Source of the DNA: Pararhizobium mangrovi
Lineage (GTDB): Bacteria; Pseudomonadota; Alphaproteobacteria; Rhizobiales; Rhizobiaceae
Direction of reading: 5' to 3'
DNA: 61,907 nt
Assembly: GCF_006516965.1 (NCBI RefSeq)
Contig: NZ_VHLH01000030.1
Span: forward strand, 1-61,907
The notes beneath the pieces are model-generated. The model was not told the DNA's origin, did no database searches, and saw nothing but the letters and a program-made list of their open reading frames with translations. The translations under genes and the position numbers were made by a program. This document shows, one piece after another, positions 36,158 through 47,220 of this stretch; position 1 is the first letter of the stretch, and every line of letters begins with the position of its first letter.

Positions 36158-37543
36158 TCAGGCAAGCGCATGAAGAATACGGATCCACGAACGGATACCG
36201 CGCTGAAACGACGTCAGCTCGTACTTCTCGTTGGGCGAATGGATGCGGTCGTCGGACAGGCCGAAGCCGACGAGCAGCGAGTCCATGCCGAGCTTTTTCT
36301 GGAAGTCGCCGACGATCGGGATCGAGCCCCCCATGCCGATCATCACCGCAGGGTTCGGCCATTCGTCCGACAGCGCCTCTTTCGCCTTGGTCAGCAGGGG
36401 CGAATCGTAGGGTAGCTGGATGGCGCCCGATCCGCCGTGCTTGGAAAAGCGCACCGAACAGTCGTCGGGAATGCGCGCCTCCACGAATTCGCGGAAAGAC
36501 GCGCGAACGGCAACGGGATCCTGCGTGCCGACGAGGCGGAAGGAGACCTTCGCGCTCGCCTCGGCGGCGATGACCGTCTTGAAGCCCTCGCCCGTATAGC
36601 CGCCGTGGATGCCGTTGACCTCGGCCGTCGGCCGCGCCCAGGTCAGTTCCAGCGCGCTGCGCCCGGTTTCACCGGACGGCTTCGAAAGACCGACCTCGCC
36701 GAGGAAGTCGGCGTCGGACTTTCCGAGCGCGGTCCAGCTCGCCTTCACGTCGTCCGGCGTCTCCTCCACGCCGTCGTAGAAGCCGGGAACCGTGATCCGG
36801 CCCGTCTCGTCGTGGAGGTCGGCGAGGACCTTCGCGAGCACGTGGATCGGGTTCGCCGCGGCGCCACCGAAATAGCCCGAATGCAGATCGCGATCGGCCG
36901 CCGTGACGGTGATTTCCTCGCCGACGAGGCCGCGCAGGCCCGCCGAAAGCGCCGGGGTGTCCGCGTCCCACATGTTCGTGTCGCAGACCATCGCGAAATC
37001 GGCCTTGAGTTCCTCGGCATTGGCGTCGAGGAAGGGCTTGAGCGAGGGCGAACCGGACTCTTCCTCGCCCTCGAAGAGGATGGTGACGCGGCATGGCAAG
37101 CCGCCCTCGGCCTCCTTGTAGGCACGGCAGGCCTCGACGAAGGTCATGAGCTGGCCCTTGTCGTCCGCCGATCCGCGTCCCGTGACGACCTTGCGCCCGG
37201 TGGCACCGGTGCGCAGTTCCGGCATGAAGGGGTCGGTCTCCCAAAGCTCCAGCGGATCGACCGGCTGCACGTCGTAATGGCCGTAGAAGAGCGCGTGCGG
37301 CGCATCGGGCGCGGCACCCGCGTGATGCGCCACGACCATCGGATGACCCGTCGTCTCGCGCAGGTCGGCATCGAAACCCAGCGAACGCAGTTCCTGGACG
37401 AGCCATTCGCCGGCCCGGTGGCAATCGCCTGCATGGGCGGGATCGGTGGAGATCGAGGGAATGCGGATGAGTTCGAACAGGCGTTCGATCCCGGCATCGA
37501 GATTGCCGTCGGCCTTTTCGAGTACGGCGTTTACGTCCGGCAT
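36158..37543 (-). CDS. M20-family dipeptidase/acylase
   Basis: A 461-residue zinc amidohydrolase. FYGHYDVQPVD (His and Asp), GRGSADDKGQLMTFV (bridging Asp), FEGEEESGSPS (catalytic and ligand Glu) and CDTNMWD are the di-zinc motifs. The middle lid domain is present. It has no signal and should work in the cytoplasm on dipeptides or N-acyl amino acids. The gene ends close to 36158 with a classic ...RILHALA tail. Confidence 0.9.
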   Translation of the reverse strand: MPDVNAVLEKADGNLDAGIERLFELIRIPSISTDPAHAGDCHRAGEWLVQELRSLGFDADLRETTGHPMVVAHHAGAAPDAPHALFYGHYDVQPVDPLELWETDPFMPELRTGATGRKVVTGRGSADDKGQLMTFVEACRAYKEAEGGLPCRVTILFEGEEESGSPSLKPFLDANAEELKADFAMVCDTNMWDADTPALSAGLRGLVGEEITVTAADRDLHSGYFGGAAANPIHVLAKVLADLHDETGRITVPGFYDGVEETPDDVKASWTALGKSDADFLGEVGLSKPSGETGRSALELTWARPTAEVNGIHGGYTGEGFKTVIAAEASAKVSFRLVGTQDPVAVRASFREFVEARIPDDCSVRFSKHGGSGAIQLPYDSPLLTKAKEALSDEWPNPAVMIGMGGSIPIVGDFQKKLGMDSLLVGFGLSDDRIHSPNEKYELTSFQRGIRSWIRILHALA

Positions 37544-37974
37544 GGAAGTGAGCCTCGCTGGTCGGTGATTTTTGCCGCGACCTTACCGCCTGTCACGCAA
37601 AATGGAAGCGTTCCACGCCGATGGACGTATCCCTACGTCACTGCGACGACCGGACAAGAAAAAGCCGCCGTGGCTGGAGGGGGCACCACGGCGGCACTCT
37701 TTTGGAACGCAAGGTCCGGAGAGGGGGAGACCTTCGTTCCAGATCCGGCGAGGGCGGGGGACTGGCCTTATCGCCGGAAGGGCGGCAAACGATGCTGCCT
37801 TCGAGGTACGAATTGGGCGTCGGAATATGGCGATTCAAGGACCGTCGAGGCACCGGCGCCGTTACAAATCGGTAACCTTGCCGAAGGGCGCAAAACGAGG
37901 GCGCGAGAAGGCGCTGCGCGGCTTCGTGATCCGCCGGTTTCCATTCCCGCGCGTTTGCTCTAAAGGCGGATGCC
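37544..37974. other. 431-base divergent gap between M20 and polA genes
   Basis: No protein-coding frame is convincing. The gap contains a perfect hairpin oriented as a terminator on the minus strand, listed separately, and should also contain the polA and M20 promoters, although no clear -35/-10 pair was found. Confidence 0.5.
37659..37695 (-). terminator. Perfect hairpin with U-run on the minus strand
   Basis: GCCGCCGTGG at 37664-37673 and CCACGGCGGC at 37686-37695 form a 10-bp GC stem. On the minus strand it is directly followed by five T (37663-37659). Its upstream side holds no annotated gene, so the transcript it ends is unknown. It lies about 120 bases upstream of the M20 gene start. 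Confidence 0.65.
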
Positions 37975-40941
37975 ATGAAAGCAGGCGATCACCTCTTCCT
38001 CATCGACGGCTCGGGCTACATCTTCCGCGCCTATCACGCGCTGCCGCCCCTGACGCGCAAGTCCGACGGCCTGCCGGTCGGCGCCGTTTCGGGCTTTTGC
38101 AACATGCTGTGGAAGCTGCTTTCGGATGCGCGCGACACGTCCGTCGGCGTCACACCCACGCACTTCGCCGTCATCTTCGACCACTCCGCGAAGAATTTCC
38201 GCCACGACCTCTACACGGACTACAAGGCCAACCGCTCCGCGCCGCCGGAGGATCTCGTTCCCCAGTTCGCCCTCATCCGGCAGGCGACGCGCGCATTCAA
38301 CATTCCGTGTATCGAGCGGGAGGGGTTCGAGGCCGACGACATCATCGCCACCTATGCGAGGCTCGCCGAGGGCGTCGGCGCGGACGTGACGATCGTTTCC
38401 TCCGACAAGGACCTGATGCAGCTCGTCGGCGAGCACGTCTCCCTCTACGATTCCATGAAGGACCGTCAGATCGGTCCCGCCGAGGTGCGCGAGAAATGGG
38501 GCGTGGGGCCGGAAGGCATGATCGACCTTCAGGCGCTCGTCGGGGATTCGATCGACAACGTGCCTGGCATTCCGGGCATCGGCCCGAAGACGGCCGCCCA
38601 GCTCCTCGACGAATACGGCGATCTCGACACGCTGCTCGAGCACGCCGGCGAGATCAAGCAGAAGAAGCGGCGCGAGAACCTGCTCGAATTCGCCGAACAG
38701 GCGCGCCTTTCGCGTGACCTCGTTCGGCTGAAGACGGATACGCCCGTCGATCTCGACCTCACCGCGCTGGTCCTCGAGCCGCAGGACGGCCCACGCCTCG
38801 TCGCCTTCCTGAAGGGCCTCGAATTCTCCTCCCTGACGCGGCGCGTGGCCGAGGCGACGGGCACGGATGCTGCGACGGTCGAAGCCGAGACGGTCGAGGG
38901 CGAAGCGGGCAGTGCCGCGCACGGGCCGGACCTCGACCCCGGCGATGCGGATGCGGATGCCGATACGAAAGCGGTCGGTGCGCGCGCGTCGGATGCGTTC
39001 GCCAACGGGGCGTGGACGCCGGCGGCCCTTGCCGCAAAGCGCTCCGAGGCGGCGGCGGCAGGCACGATCGACCATGCCCGCTACCACTGCATCCGCGACC
39101 TCGAGACGCTGAAGCTGTGGGCCGAGGAGGCTCGCCAGAGCGGCCTCGTGGCGTTCGACACGGAAACGAACTCGCTCGACGCAATGCAGGCGGATCTCGT
39201 CGGCTTTTCGCTGGCGCTGACGCACGACGTGCGCGATGCGAGCGGGGCTGCGATCCGCGCGGCCTACGTGCCGCTCCTCCACCGCAAGCAGGAGGACGAC
39301 CTTCTCGGGGGTGGCCTCGTCGAGGATCAGGTGCCTTTCGACGAGGCGCTTTCGATCCTGAAGGCGGTGCTCGAAGACGCCTCCATCCTCAAGATCGGTC
39401 AGAACCTGAAATACGACTGGCTGGTGATGAAGCGCCACGGCGTGACGATCGCCGGCTTCGACGACACGCTGCTGATCTCCTACGTGCTCGACGCCGGACG
39501 CGGCAATCACGGCATGGACGTGCTTTCCGAGCGCTGGCTCGGGCATACGCCGATCCCGTACAAGGAGGTCTGCGGCACCGGCCGTTCGGCGATCACCTTC
39601 GAGCGGGTCGATCTCGAGGCGGCCACGCGCTACGCCGCCGAAGACGCCGACGTCACGCTGAGGCTCTGGCTCGTGCTCAAGCCGCGGCTCGTCGCCGACG
39701 GGCTGATCGCCGTCTACGAGCGACTGGAACGTCCTCTCGTCGCCGTGCTCGCGCGCATGGAAGAGCGCGGGGTTTCGGTTGACCGGCAGATCCTTTCGCG
39801 CCTTTCGGGCGAACTGGCGCAGGGGGCTGCCGCCCTCGAAGCCGAGATCCAGGAGATCGCCGGCGAACCGTTCAACATCGGCTCCACGAAGCAGCTCGGC
39901 GAGATCCTCTTCGGCAAGCTCGGCCTTCCCGGCGGCGCCAAGACCAAGGGCGGGCAATGGTCGACTTCGGCGCAGGTGCTGGAAGACCTCGCCGCCGCCG
40001 GCCACGAGCTGCCGCGCAAGATCGTCGACTGGCGCCAGCTCACCAAGCTCAAATCGACCTATACGGACGCCCTGCCCGGCTACATCCATCCGACGACGAC
40101 GCGGGTGCACACGTCCTACGCGCTCGCCTCGACGACGACGGGCCGGCTCTCCTCCTCCGAACCGAACCTGCAGAACATCCCGATCCGCACCGCGGTCGGG
40201 CGAAAGATCCGCACAGCCTTCGTCGCTGAGCGCGGGCACAAGCTCGTCTCGGCCGACTACAGCCAGATCGAACTGCGCGTGCTTGCCCATGTCGCCGAGA
40301 TCCCGCAGCTCGTCCAGGCCTTTGCCGACGACATGGACATCCACGCCATGACGGCGTCCGAGATGTTCGGCGTTCCCGTGGAGGGTATGCCGGGCGAGGT
40401 GCGCCGGCGGGCGAAGGCGATCAATTTCGGCATCATCTACGGCATTTCCGCCTTCGGGCTCGCCAACCAGCTCGGCATCGAGCGATCCGAGGCCGGCGAC
40501 TACATCAAGCGCTATTTCGAGCGCTTCCCCGGTATCCGCGACTATATCGAGGACACCAAGGCGTTCGCGCGCCAGCACGGCTACGTCGAGACGATCTTCG
40601 GACGGCGGGCACACTATCCCGAGATCCGCTCGGCCAACCCCTCGATGCGCGCCTTCAACGAGCGTGCCGCAATCAACGCGCCGATCCAGGGATCGGCCGC
40701 CGACGTCATCCGCCGGGCGATGATCCGCATGGAGGACGCACTGGCGCATTCGAACCTCGCCGCGCGCATGCTGCTGCAGGTCCACGACGAACTGATCTTC
40801 GAGGTGCCGGACGACGAGGTCGAGGCGACGATGCCGCTGGTGCGCTCCGTCATGGAGGAGGCGGCGATGCCGGCGCGCGCCATGCGGGTGCCGCTTCGCG
40901 TCGACGTGCGGGCCGCCGACAATTGGGACGAGGCGCATTAG
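37975..40941 (+). CDS. polA: DNA polymerase I
   Basis: A 988-residue repair/replication polymerase with all three domains. The 5'-3' exonuclease covers residues 1-290 (FDHSAKNFRHDLYTDYKANR, SSDKDLMQLV, DNVPGIPGIG). An Ala/Asp/Glu-rich linker (300-345) follows. The 3'-5' proofreading domain is active by motif (DTE at 395-397, QNLKYDW). The polymerase has motif A DYSQIELR (761-768), motif B RRAKAINFGIIYG (811-823) and motif C VHDEL (936-940). Slightly longer than the E. coli enzyme because of the linker. The gene is single and starts right after a small AAAGGCGG-like site. Confidence 0.97.
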   Translation: MKAGDHLFLIDGSGYIFRAYHALPPLTRKSDGLPVGAVSGFCNMLWKLLSDARDTSVGVTPTHFAVIFDHSAKNFRHDLYTDYKANRSAPPEDLVPQFALIRQATRAFNIPCIEREGFEADDIIATYARLAEGVGADVTIVSSDKDLMQLVGEHVSLYDSMKDRQIGPAEVREKWGVGPEGMIDLQALVGDSIDNVPGIPGIGPKTAAQLLDEYGDLDTLLEHAGEIKQKKRRENLLEFAEQARLSRDLVRLKTDTPVDLDLTALVLEPQDGPRLVAFLKGLEFSSLTRRVAEATGTDAATVEAETVEGEAGSAAHGPDLDPGDADADADTKAVGARASDAFANGAWTPAALAAKRSEAAAAGTIDHARYHCIRDLETLKLWAEEARQSGLVAFDTETNSLDAMQADLVGFSLALTHDVRDASGAAIRAAYVPLLHRKQEDDLLGGGLVEDQVPFDEALSILKAVLEDASILKIGQNLKYDWLVMKRHGVTIAGFDDTLLISYVLDAGRGNHGMDVLSERWLGHTPIPYKEVCGTGRSAITFERVDLEAATRYAAEDADVTLRLWLVLKPRLVADGLIAVYERLERPLVAVLARMEERGVSVDRQILSRLSGELAQGAAALEAEIQEIAGEPFNIGSTKQLGEILFGKLGLPGGAKTKGGQWSTSAQVLEDLAAAGHELPRKIVDWRQLTKLKSTYTDALPGYIHPTTTRVHTSYALASTTTGRLSSSEPNLQNIPIRTAVGRKIRTAFVAERGHKLVSADYSQIELRVLAHVAEIPQLVQAFADDMDIHAMTASEMFGVPVEGMPGEVRRRAKAINFGIIYGISAFGLANQLGIERSEAGDYIKRYFERFPGIRDYIEDTKAFARQHGYVETIFGRRAHYPEIRSANPSMRAFNERAAINAPIQGSAADVIRRAMIRMEDALAHSNLAARMLLQVHDELIFEVPDDEVEATMPLVRSVMEEAAMPARAMRVPLRVDVRAADNWDEAH

Positions 40942-41157
40942 GGCATGTCGATGCATGTGACCGGGGGGTCGCTTTGATCGGATTGGTTCACCGCCGCGAC
41001 CGCGAGCGTGAAACGCGGACGGCGTCGGTTCGCCGTGCGCCCGGACAGTTCGCAGGCCGATTTTCGCGGGCTCCGGCATGAGGGGCACGGCGACCAGCAT
41101 GCCCGGCTCGATCGAACGGGCGTCGACGATCGGCATGGTGAGCCGGGGATTGCGGTG

Positions 41158-42615
41158 GTGACCTCGGAGCGCCTCCATTTCGTCCTCTTCATCAACGGCG
41201 TGTTCCTGATGGCGATGGCCGCCACCATGCTCATTCCGGGCGCGGTGGACCTCGTATCCGGGCGCATACGCGACGCGATCAATTTCGGCACCTGCACGGT
41301 CGTCGTCGGCATCGTCGGCTCGTCGCTCGCCGCCGGCTTCCATCGGCCCGACTTCAGGCTTCCCGACCGGCGCACGGGCTATCTCGTCACCGTCACCGCG
41401 TGGCTTTCGGCGAGCCTGTTCGGGGCGCTGCCGCTTTATTTCTCGTCGCTGAAGATCACCTATATCGACGCCGTCTTCGAGACGGTCTCGGGCCTGACGA
41501 CGACGGGTGCGACGGTGCTTTCCGGGCTCGACACGATGCCGGACGGGCTGCTTCTGTGGCGCTCGCTGCTCAACTGGATCGGCGGCGTCGGCATCATCGT
41601 CATGGCGCTGAGCATCCTGCCGGCGCTCGCCGTCGGTGGTATGCAGCTCTTCCACTCGGAATCCTCCGACATCTCGGAAAAGCCCTTCCCGAAGGTGCGC
41701 CAGCTCACGCGCATGATCGCCATCGTCTACGTGTCGCTGACGATCGCCTGCATCGCCTGCCTCGTGATGGCCGGCATGCCGGTCTTCGACGCCGTCAACA
41801 ACGCCATGGCGACGATCGCCACCGGCGGCTTCTCGGTAAAGGACGCGTCGATCGGCTTCTACAATTCGGTGCCGATCGAGATCATCCTTGAAATCTTCAT
41901 GATGGCCGGCGGCCTGCCGCTCGCCTTCTACGCCGTCATCCTGGTGCAGCGCGGGCGCACCCGGGTCTTCGACCAGCAGATAAAGCCGTTCATGCTGACG
42001 ACGGCGGCGGCGATCGCGCTCGCGACGCTGTGGAACATCTCGCAGGGCATGGAGCCGCCCGAAGCGCTGCGCGGCTCGGCCTTCAACGTCATCTCCGTCA
42101 TCACCAGCACCGGTTTCGTCACCAGCGACTTCTCGTCCTGGGGCAGCTTCGCCGTCGGGCTCTTCTTCATGCTCTACTTCGTCGGCGGCTGCGCGGGTTC
42201 GACGGCCGGCGGCATCAAGGTGTTCCGCTGGCAACTTCTCTTTTCGGGCATGAGCGCCAGCCTGCGCCGCATGCTCTCGCCGAACGCGATCATCGCGACG
42301 CGCTACCAGGGCAAGCCCGTCGAGGAGAGCGAGATCAGCGCCGTTCGCAACTTCTTCTTCCTCTATCTGATCACCTTCGCGGCCATCGCCGTGGCGCTGA
42401 CGGCGACCGGCCTCGACTTCCTGACCGCCTTTTCGGCGAGCGCGCAGGCCATGGGCAACATCGGCCCGGGACTGGGGCCGATCGTCGGGCCGGCGACGAA
42501 CTACGAATCGATCTCGCAGACCGCGAAGGTGCTGATCTCGCTCGGCATGCTGCTCGGCCGGCTCGAGCTCGCGACCTTCTACGTAGTGCTGCTGCCGACG
42601 TTCTGGACACGATAG
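41158..42615 (+). CDS. TrkH-family potassium uptake protein
   Basis: A 485-residue inner-membrane potassium channel subunit of the Trk/Ktr type. The four pore-loop filters are visible: SGLTTTGATV, MATIATGGFS, VITSTGFVTSD and SAQAMGNIGPG. It normally works with a cytoplasmic TrkA/KtrA gating ring, which is not encoded nearby. The first 50 codons of the open frame (from 41008) are hydrophilic and atypical, so a GTG at 41158 was chosen (GTG at 41155 is equally possible), after a GGGG site. polA and dnaK flank it but are unrelated. Confidence 0.9.
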   Translation: MTSERLHFVLFINGVFLMAMAATMLIPGAVDLVSGRIRDAINFGTCTVVVGIVGSSLAAGFHRPDFRLPDRRTGYLVTVTAWLSASLFGALPLYFSSLKITYIDAVFETVSGLTTTGATVLSGLDTMPDGLLLWRSLLNWIGGVGIIVMALSILPALAVGGMQLFHSESSDISEKPFPKVRQLTRMIAIVYVSLTIACIACLVMAGMPVFDAVNNAMATIATGGFSVKDASIGFYNSVPIEIILEIFMMAGGLPLAFYAVILVQRGRTRVFDQQIKPFMLTTAAAIALATLWNISQGMEPPEALRGSAFNVISVITSTGFVTSDFSSWGSFAVGLFFMLYFVGGCAGSTAGGIKVFRWQLLFSGMSASLRRMLSPNAIIATRYQGKPVEESEISAVRNFFFLYLITFAAIAVALTATGLDFLTAFSASAQAMGNIGPGLGPIVGPATNYESISQTAKVLISLGMLLGRLELATFYVVLLPTFWTR

Positions 42616-42688
42616 ATCATTCGAAAACAACGGGATGCGAAGCGAACACGCGTGTGTGAAGGAATTCGCCGCATCGGCTTTCCGCCCG

Positions 42689-42718
42689 CTTGCAGTCCAA
42701 AAAACCGCTTCTTATATA
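42689..42718 (+). promoter_or_regulatory. Candidate heat-shock (sigma-32) promoter of dnaK
   Basis: CTTGCA at 42689-42694 and CTTATATA at 42711-42718, with a 16-base spacer, resemble alphaproteobacterial sigma-32 promoters (CTTG in the -35, CYTATA-rich -10). It lies about 110 bases before the dnaK start. Confidence 0.55.
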
Positions 42719-42831
42719 CGCTCCAACCCTGCGGCGACCGCCGTGGTTATCGCAAACCAACGTTCCCGTTAGGGGCTGTCAGACGGAATGCCTGATCGGA
42801 TCCCGACAGCCCGCTTGAAGGAGAGAAGAAT

Positions 42832-44760
<1,929 letters not shown>

Positions 44761-44782
44761 GCGAAAACCCATCCTAAGAACG

Positions 44783-44811
44783 GCCCGGCTGCAGCTTGCC
44801 TGCGGCCGGGC
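44783..44811 (+). terminator. dnaK-dnaJ intercistronic hairpin
   Basis: GCCCGGC at 44783-44789 pairs with GCCGGGC at 44805-44811, with a partly paired TGCAG/CTGCG inner part. There is no U-run, so it more likely modulates or protects the dnaK message than stops transcription fully. Confidence 0.55.
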
Positions 44812-44837
44812 TTCACGGTTTACGGGGTCACAGACGC

Positions 44838-45977
44838 ATGGCAAAGGCCGATTTTTACGAGACGCTGGGTGTCGCGCGGGGTGCGGACGAAAAGGAGCTG
44901 AAGAGCGCCTACCGTAAGCTCGCGATGAAGTACCACCCGGACAAGAATCCCGACAACAAGGATGCCGAGGTTCGGTTCAAGGAAATCAACGAGGCCTACG
45001 AGACGCTGAAGGACCCGCAGAAGCGGGCCGCCTACGACCGGTACGGCCACGCCGCCTTCGAAAACGGCGGTGCGGGAGGCGGCTTCGGCGGAGGCGGCGG
45101 TTTCGGCGCCGGCGGGTTCTCCGACATATTCGAAGACATCTTCGGCGAGATGATGGGCGGGCGCGCCCGGCGCTCCACCGGCGGGCGCGAACGCGGTGCC
45201 GACCTTCGCTACAACATGGAAGTCGATCTCGAGGAGGCCTTCGCCGGCAAGACGGCGCAGATCCACGTGCCGACCTCCATCACCTGCGACGTGTGTTCGG
45301 GCTCGGGCGCCAAGCCCGGCTCGCAGCCGCAGACCTGCCAGACCTGCGGCGGCAACGGCCGCGTACGCGCGGCCCAGGGGTTCTTCTCCGTCGAGCGTAC
45401 CTGCCCGACGTGCCAGGGCCGCGGCCAGACGATTTCCGATCCGTGCGACAAGTGCCACGGCCAGGGCCGCGTGACGGAAGAGCGTTCGCTCTCGGTGAAC
45501 ATTCCCTCGGGCATCGAGGACGGCACGCGCATACGCCTCGCCGGCGAGGGTGAAGCCGGCTTTCGCGGAGGCCCTTCGGGCGACCTCTACATCTTCCTTT
45601 CCGTGCGCCCGCACGAATTCTTCCAGCGCGACGGGGCGGACCTTTTCTGCGCCGTGCCCGTGTCGATGACGACGGCGGCGCTCGGCGGCAAGTTCGAGGT
45701 CGGGACGATCGACGGCACGAAATCGCGCGTCAGCATTCCCGAAGGCACGCAGCACGGACGGCAGTTCCGCCTCAAGGGCAAGGGCATGCCGGTCCTGCGT
45801 TCCAACCAGCACGGCGACCTCTACATCCAGATCGCCGTCGAAACGCCGAAGAACCTTTCGCGGCGCCAGCGCGAGTTGCTGGAAGAGTTCGAGGAGCTTT
45901 CATCGAAGGAAAACAGTCCGGAATCGTCCGGATTCTTTTCGAGGATGAAGGACTTCTTCGACACCTTGAGCGAATGA
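44838..45977 (+). CDS. dnaJ: Chaperone protein DnaJ
   Basis: A full-length 379-residue type I DnaJ. The J domain has [10 protein letters not shown] with the HPD motif; a Gly/Phe linker (GGGFGAGGF) follows; the four zinc repeats are [24 protein letters not shown] and CDKCHGQG. The C-terminal substrate domains are intact. It stimulates the DnaK ATPase and delivers clients. It starts 77 bases after dnaK, and a strong hairpin follows its stop. Confidence 0.97.
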   Translation: MAKADFYETLGVARGADEKELKSAYRKLAMKYHPDKNPDNKDAEVRFKEINEAYETLKDPQKRAAYDRYGHAAFENGGAGGGFGGGGGFGAGGFSDIFEDIFGEMMGGRARRSTGGRERGADLRYNMEVDLEEAFAGKTAQIHVPTSITCDVCSGSGAKPGSQPQTCQTCGGNGRVRAAQGFFSVERTCPTCQGRGQTISDPCDKCHGQGRVTEERSLSVNIPSGIEDGTRIRLAGEGEAGFRGGPSGDLYIFLSVRPHEFFQRDGADLFCAVPVSMTTAALGGKFEVGTIDGTKSRVSIPEGTQHGRQFRLKGKGMPVLRSNQHGDLYIQIAVETPKNLSRRQRELLEEFEELSSKENSPESSGFFSRMKDFFDTLSE

Positions 45978-45981
45978 ACGA

Positions 45982-46015
45982 AACGGGCGGCGAACAACTT
46001 GGTTCGTCGCCCGTT
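45982..46015 (+). terminator. Terminator after dnaJ
   Basis: AACGGGCG and CGCCCGTT, together with the inner CGAAC/GTTCG pair, make a 13-14-bp stem starting a few bases after the dnaJ stop, followed by CTTCC. Confidence 0.65.
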
Positions 46016-46089
46016 CTTCCATGCATGGGGGATGAAAGAACGGCTCGCATGGTGCGCCGCCGGTTCGCCGCAAAGGAAGGGAGAATGTC

Positions 46090-46689
46090 ATGAACGACCA
46101 GCCTCAAAAGAGCCTGGGCAAACGGTTCGACGAGCAGATCCGCTTCCTCAAAGGATGGATGGGCGACGCGAAGGCGGTCGGTGCCATCGCCCCTACCTCG
46201 CCGATCACCGCGCGCCGCATGGCGAGCGTGACGGACCCCTCCTCAGGCCTGCCCGTGCTCGAACTCGGCGCGGGCACGGGTGCGGTGACGAAGGCGATCC
46301 TCGAACGCGGGATCGCGCCTGAAAACCTCGTCTCCGTCGAAACCTCCGCGGATTTCATGCGCGACCTTCGCACGCGATTTCCGCGCGTTCGCTTCGTCGA
46401 AGGCGACGCGTTCGATCTCGACGGCATCGAGCGCGCGACGGGCATGGGTCGCTTCGATTCGGTCGTTTCGGCCATTCCGCTTCTCAATCTTCCGAACGAC
46501 CGTCGTCTCAAGCTTATCGAAAGCCTGCTCGACCGGATGGCGCCCGGCCGTCCCATCGTGCAGATCTGCTACGGCGCGAAATCGCCGATCCCCGCCGAGA
46601 ACGCCGATTTCGACGTGAGGCCGCTCGACTGGATCGTGCGCAACATACCGCCGGCACGCCTGTGGATCTTCAGCCGTTCCGTATCCTGA
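46090..46689 (+). CDS. pmtA: PmtA-type phospholipid N-methyltransferase
   Basis: A 199-residue SAM methyltransferase. GKRFDEQIRFLKGWMGDAKAVGAIAPTSPITARRMA followed by PVLELGAGTGAVTKAILERG is the entry of the Sinorhizobium-type PmtA, which makes phosphatidylcholine from phosphatidylethanolamine in three steps. The first helix would bind the membrane and motif I binds SAM. A related function (unspecific phospholipid or SAM-dependent methylation) cannot be excluded. It follows dnaJ after a terminator and has an AAGGAAGGGAG site. Confidence 0.85.
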   Translation: MNDQPQKSLGKRFDEQIRFLKGWMGDAKAVGAIAPTSPITARRMASVTDPSSGLPVLELGAGTGAVTKAILERGIAPENLVSVETSADFMRDLRTRFPRVRFVEGDAFDLDGIERATGMGRFDSVVSAIPLLNLPNDRRLKLIESLLDRMAPGRPIVQICYGAKSPIPAENADFDVRPLDWIVRNIPPARLWIFSRSVS

Positions 46690-46762
46690 CCGACGAAGGC
46701 CGCTTCGAAGCTTCGAGGACGAGTCGGCCTATGCGATCGTTTTCCCGTCACGCGGGAATGCG

Positions 46763-47164
46763 CTAGCCGAACTGGAACAGCGCGGCCATGTAGACCACCG
46801 CGACATAGGTGAGCTGGTGCAGGAACTGGTCCGTTCCGTGCGCGGCCCAGAACGTCCACGTGTTCGACGCGCCGGCATGGCGCTCGGCCCAGCGCGTCTG
46901 GCTGTAGTCGATGGCGAAGTGGACGAGACCCTCGGCGACGAGGATCAACGTCATCGGAACGGCGGCGACACCGTAGAGCACGAGGACGATGAGACTGCCG
47001 GCCACATGGACGAGCGCGTGCAGGTAACCGCCCGGATGCGCGAGGTTCGTCTTGTTCGCGAGCATCCATTTCGGCTGAAGCAGGTAGTCCGCCGCGAAGT
47101 GTTTCACCTGCAGACCGATCAGCACCAGCACCACTGCAATATGCATGCCGTTCCTTCCCCGCAT
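46763..47164 (-). CDS. DUF3307 membrane protein
   Basis: A 133-residue protein with four hydrophobic helices. LQVKHFAADYLLQPKWMLANK, HALVHVAGSLIVL and HFAIDYSQTRWA are the DUF3307 signatures, with conserved His and Asp residues inside the helices. The function is unknown; similar genes sit near RNA- or DNA-binding regulators in some genomes but no such partner is here. The start could be Met7 instead of Met1. Confidence 0.85.
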   Translation of the reverse strand: MRGRNGMHIAVVLVLIGLQVKHFAADYLLQPKWMLANKTNLAHPGGYLHALVHVAGSLIVLVLYGVAAVPMTLILVAEGLVHFAIDYSQTRWAERHAGASNTWTFWAAHGTDQFLHQLTYVAVVYMAALFQFG

Positions 47165-47220
47165 TCGTCGTTCGAGCGGTTATAGCGGATGAGGCCGGCA
47201 GCGACACCCCGTCGATGATG

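Noticed and set aside
40938-41157. Minus-strand peptide (MPIVDARSIEPGMLVAVPLM) in the polA-trkH gap
   Set aside because: It looks protein-like but is short, has no family, and continues into shadow frames at both ends; not enough to call a gene.
37960-42630. A 1556-codon minus-strand frame opposite polA and trkH
   Set aside because: It mirrors two genes with clear domains and is caused by GC-rich third positions; its sequence is low-complexity Arg/Asp/Val/Glu with no domain.
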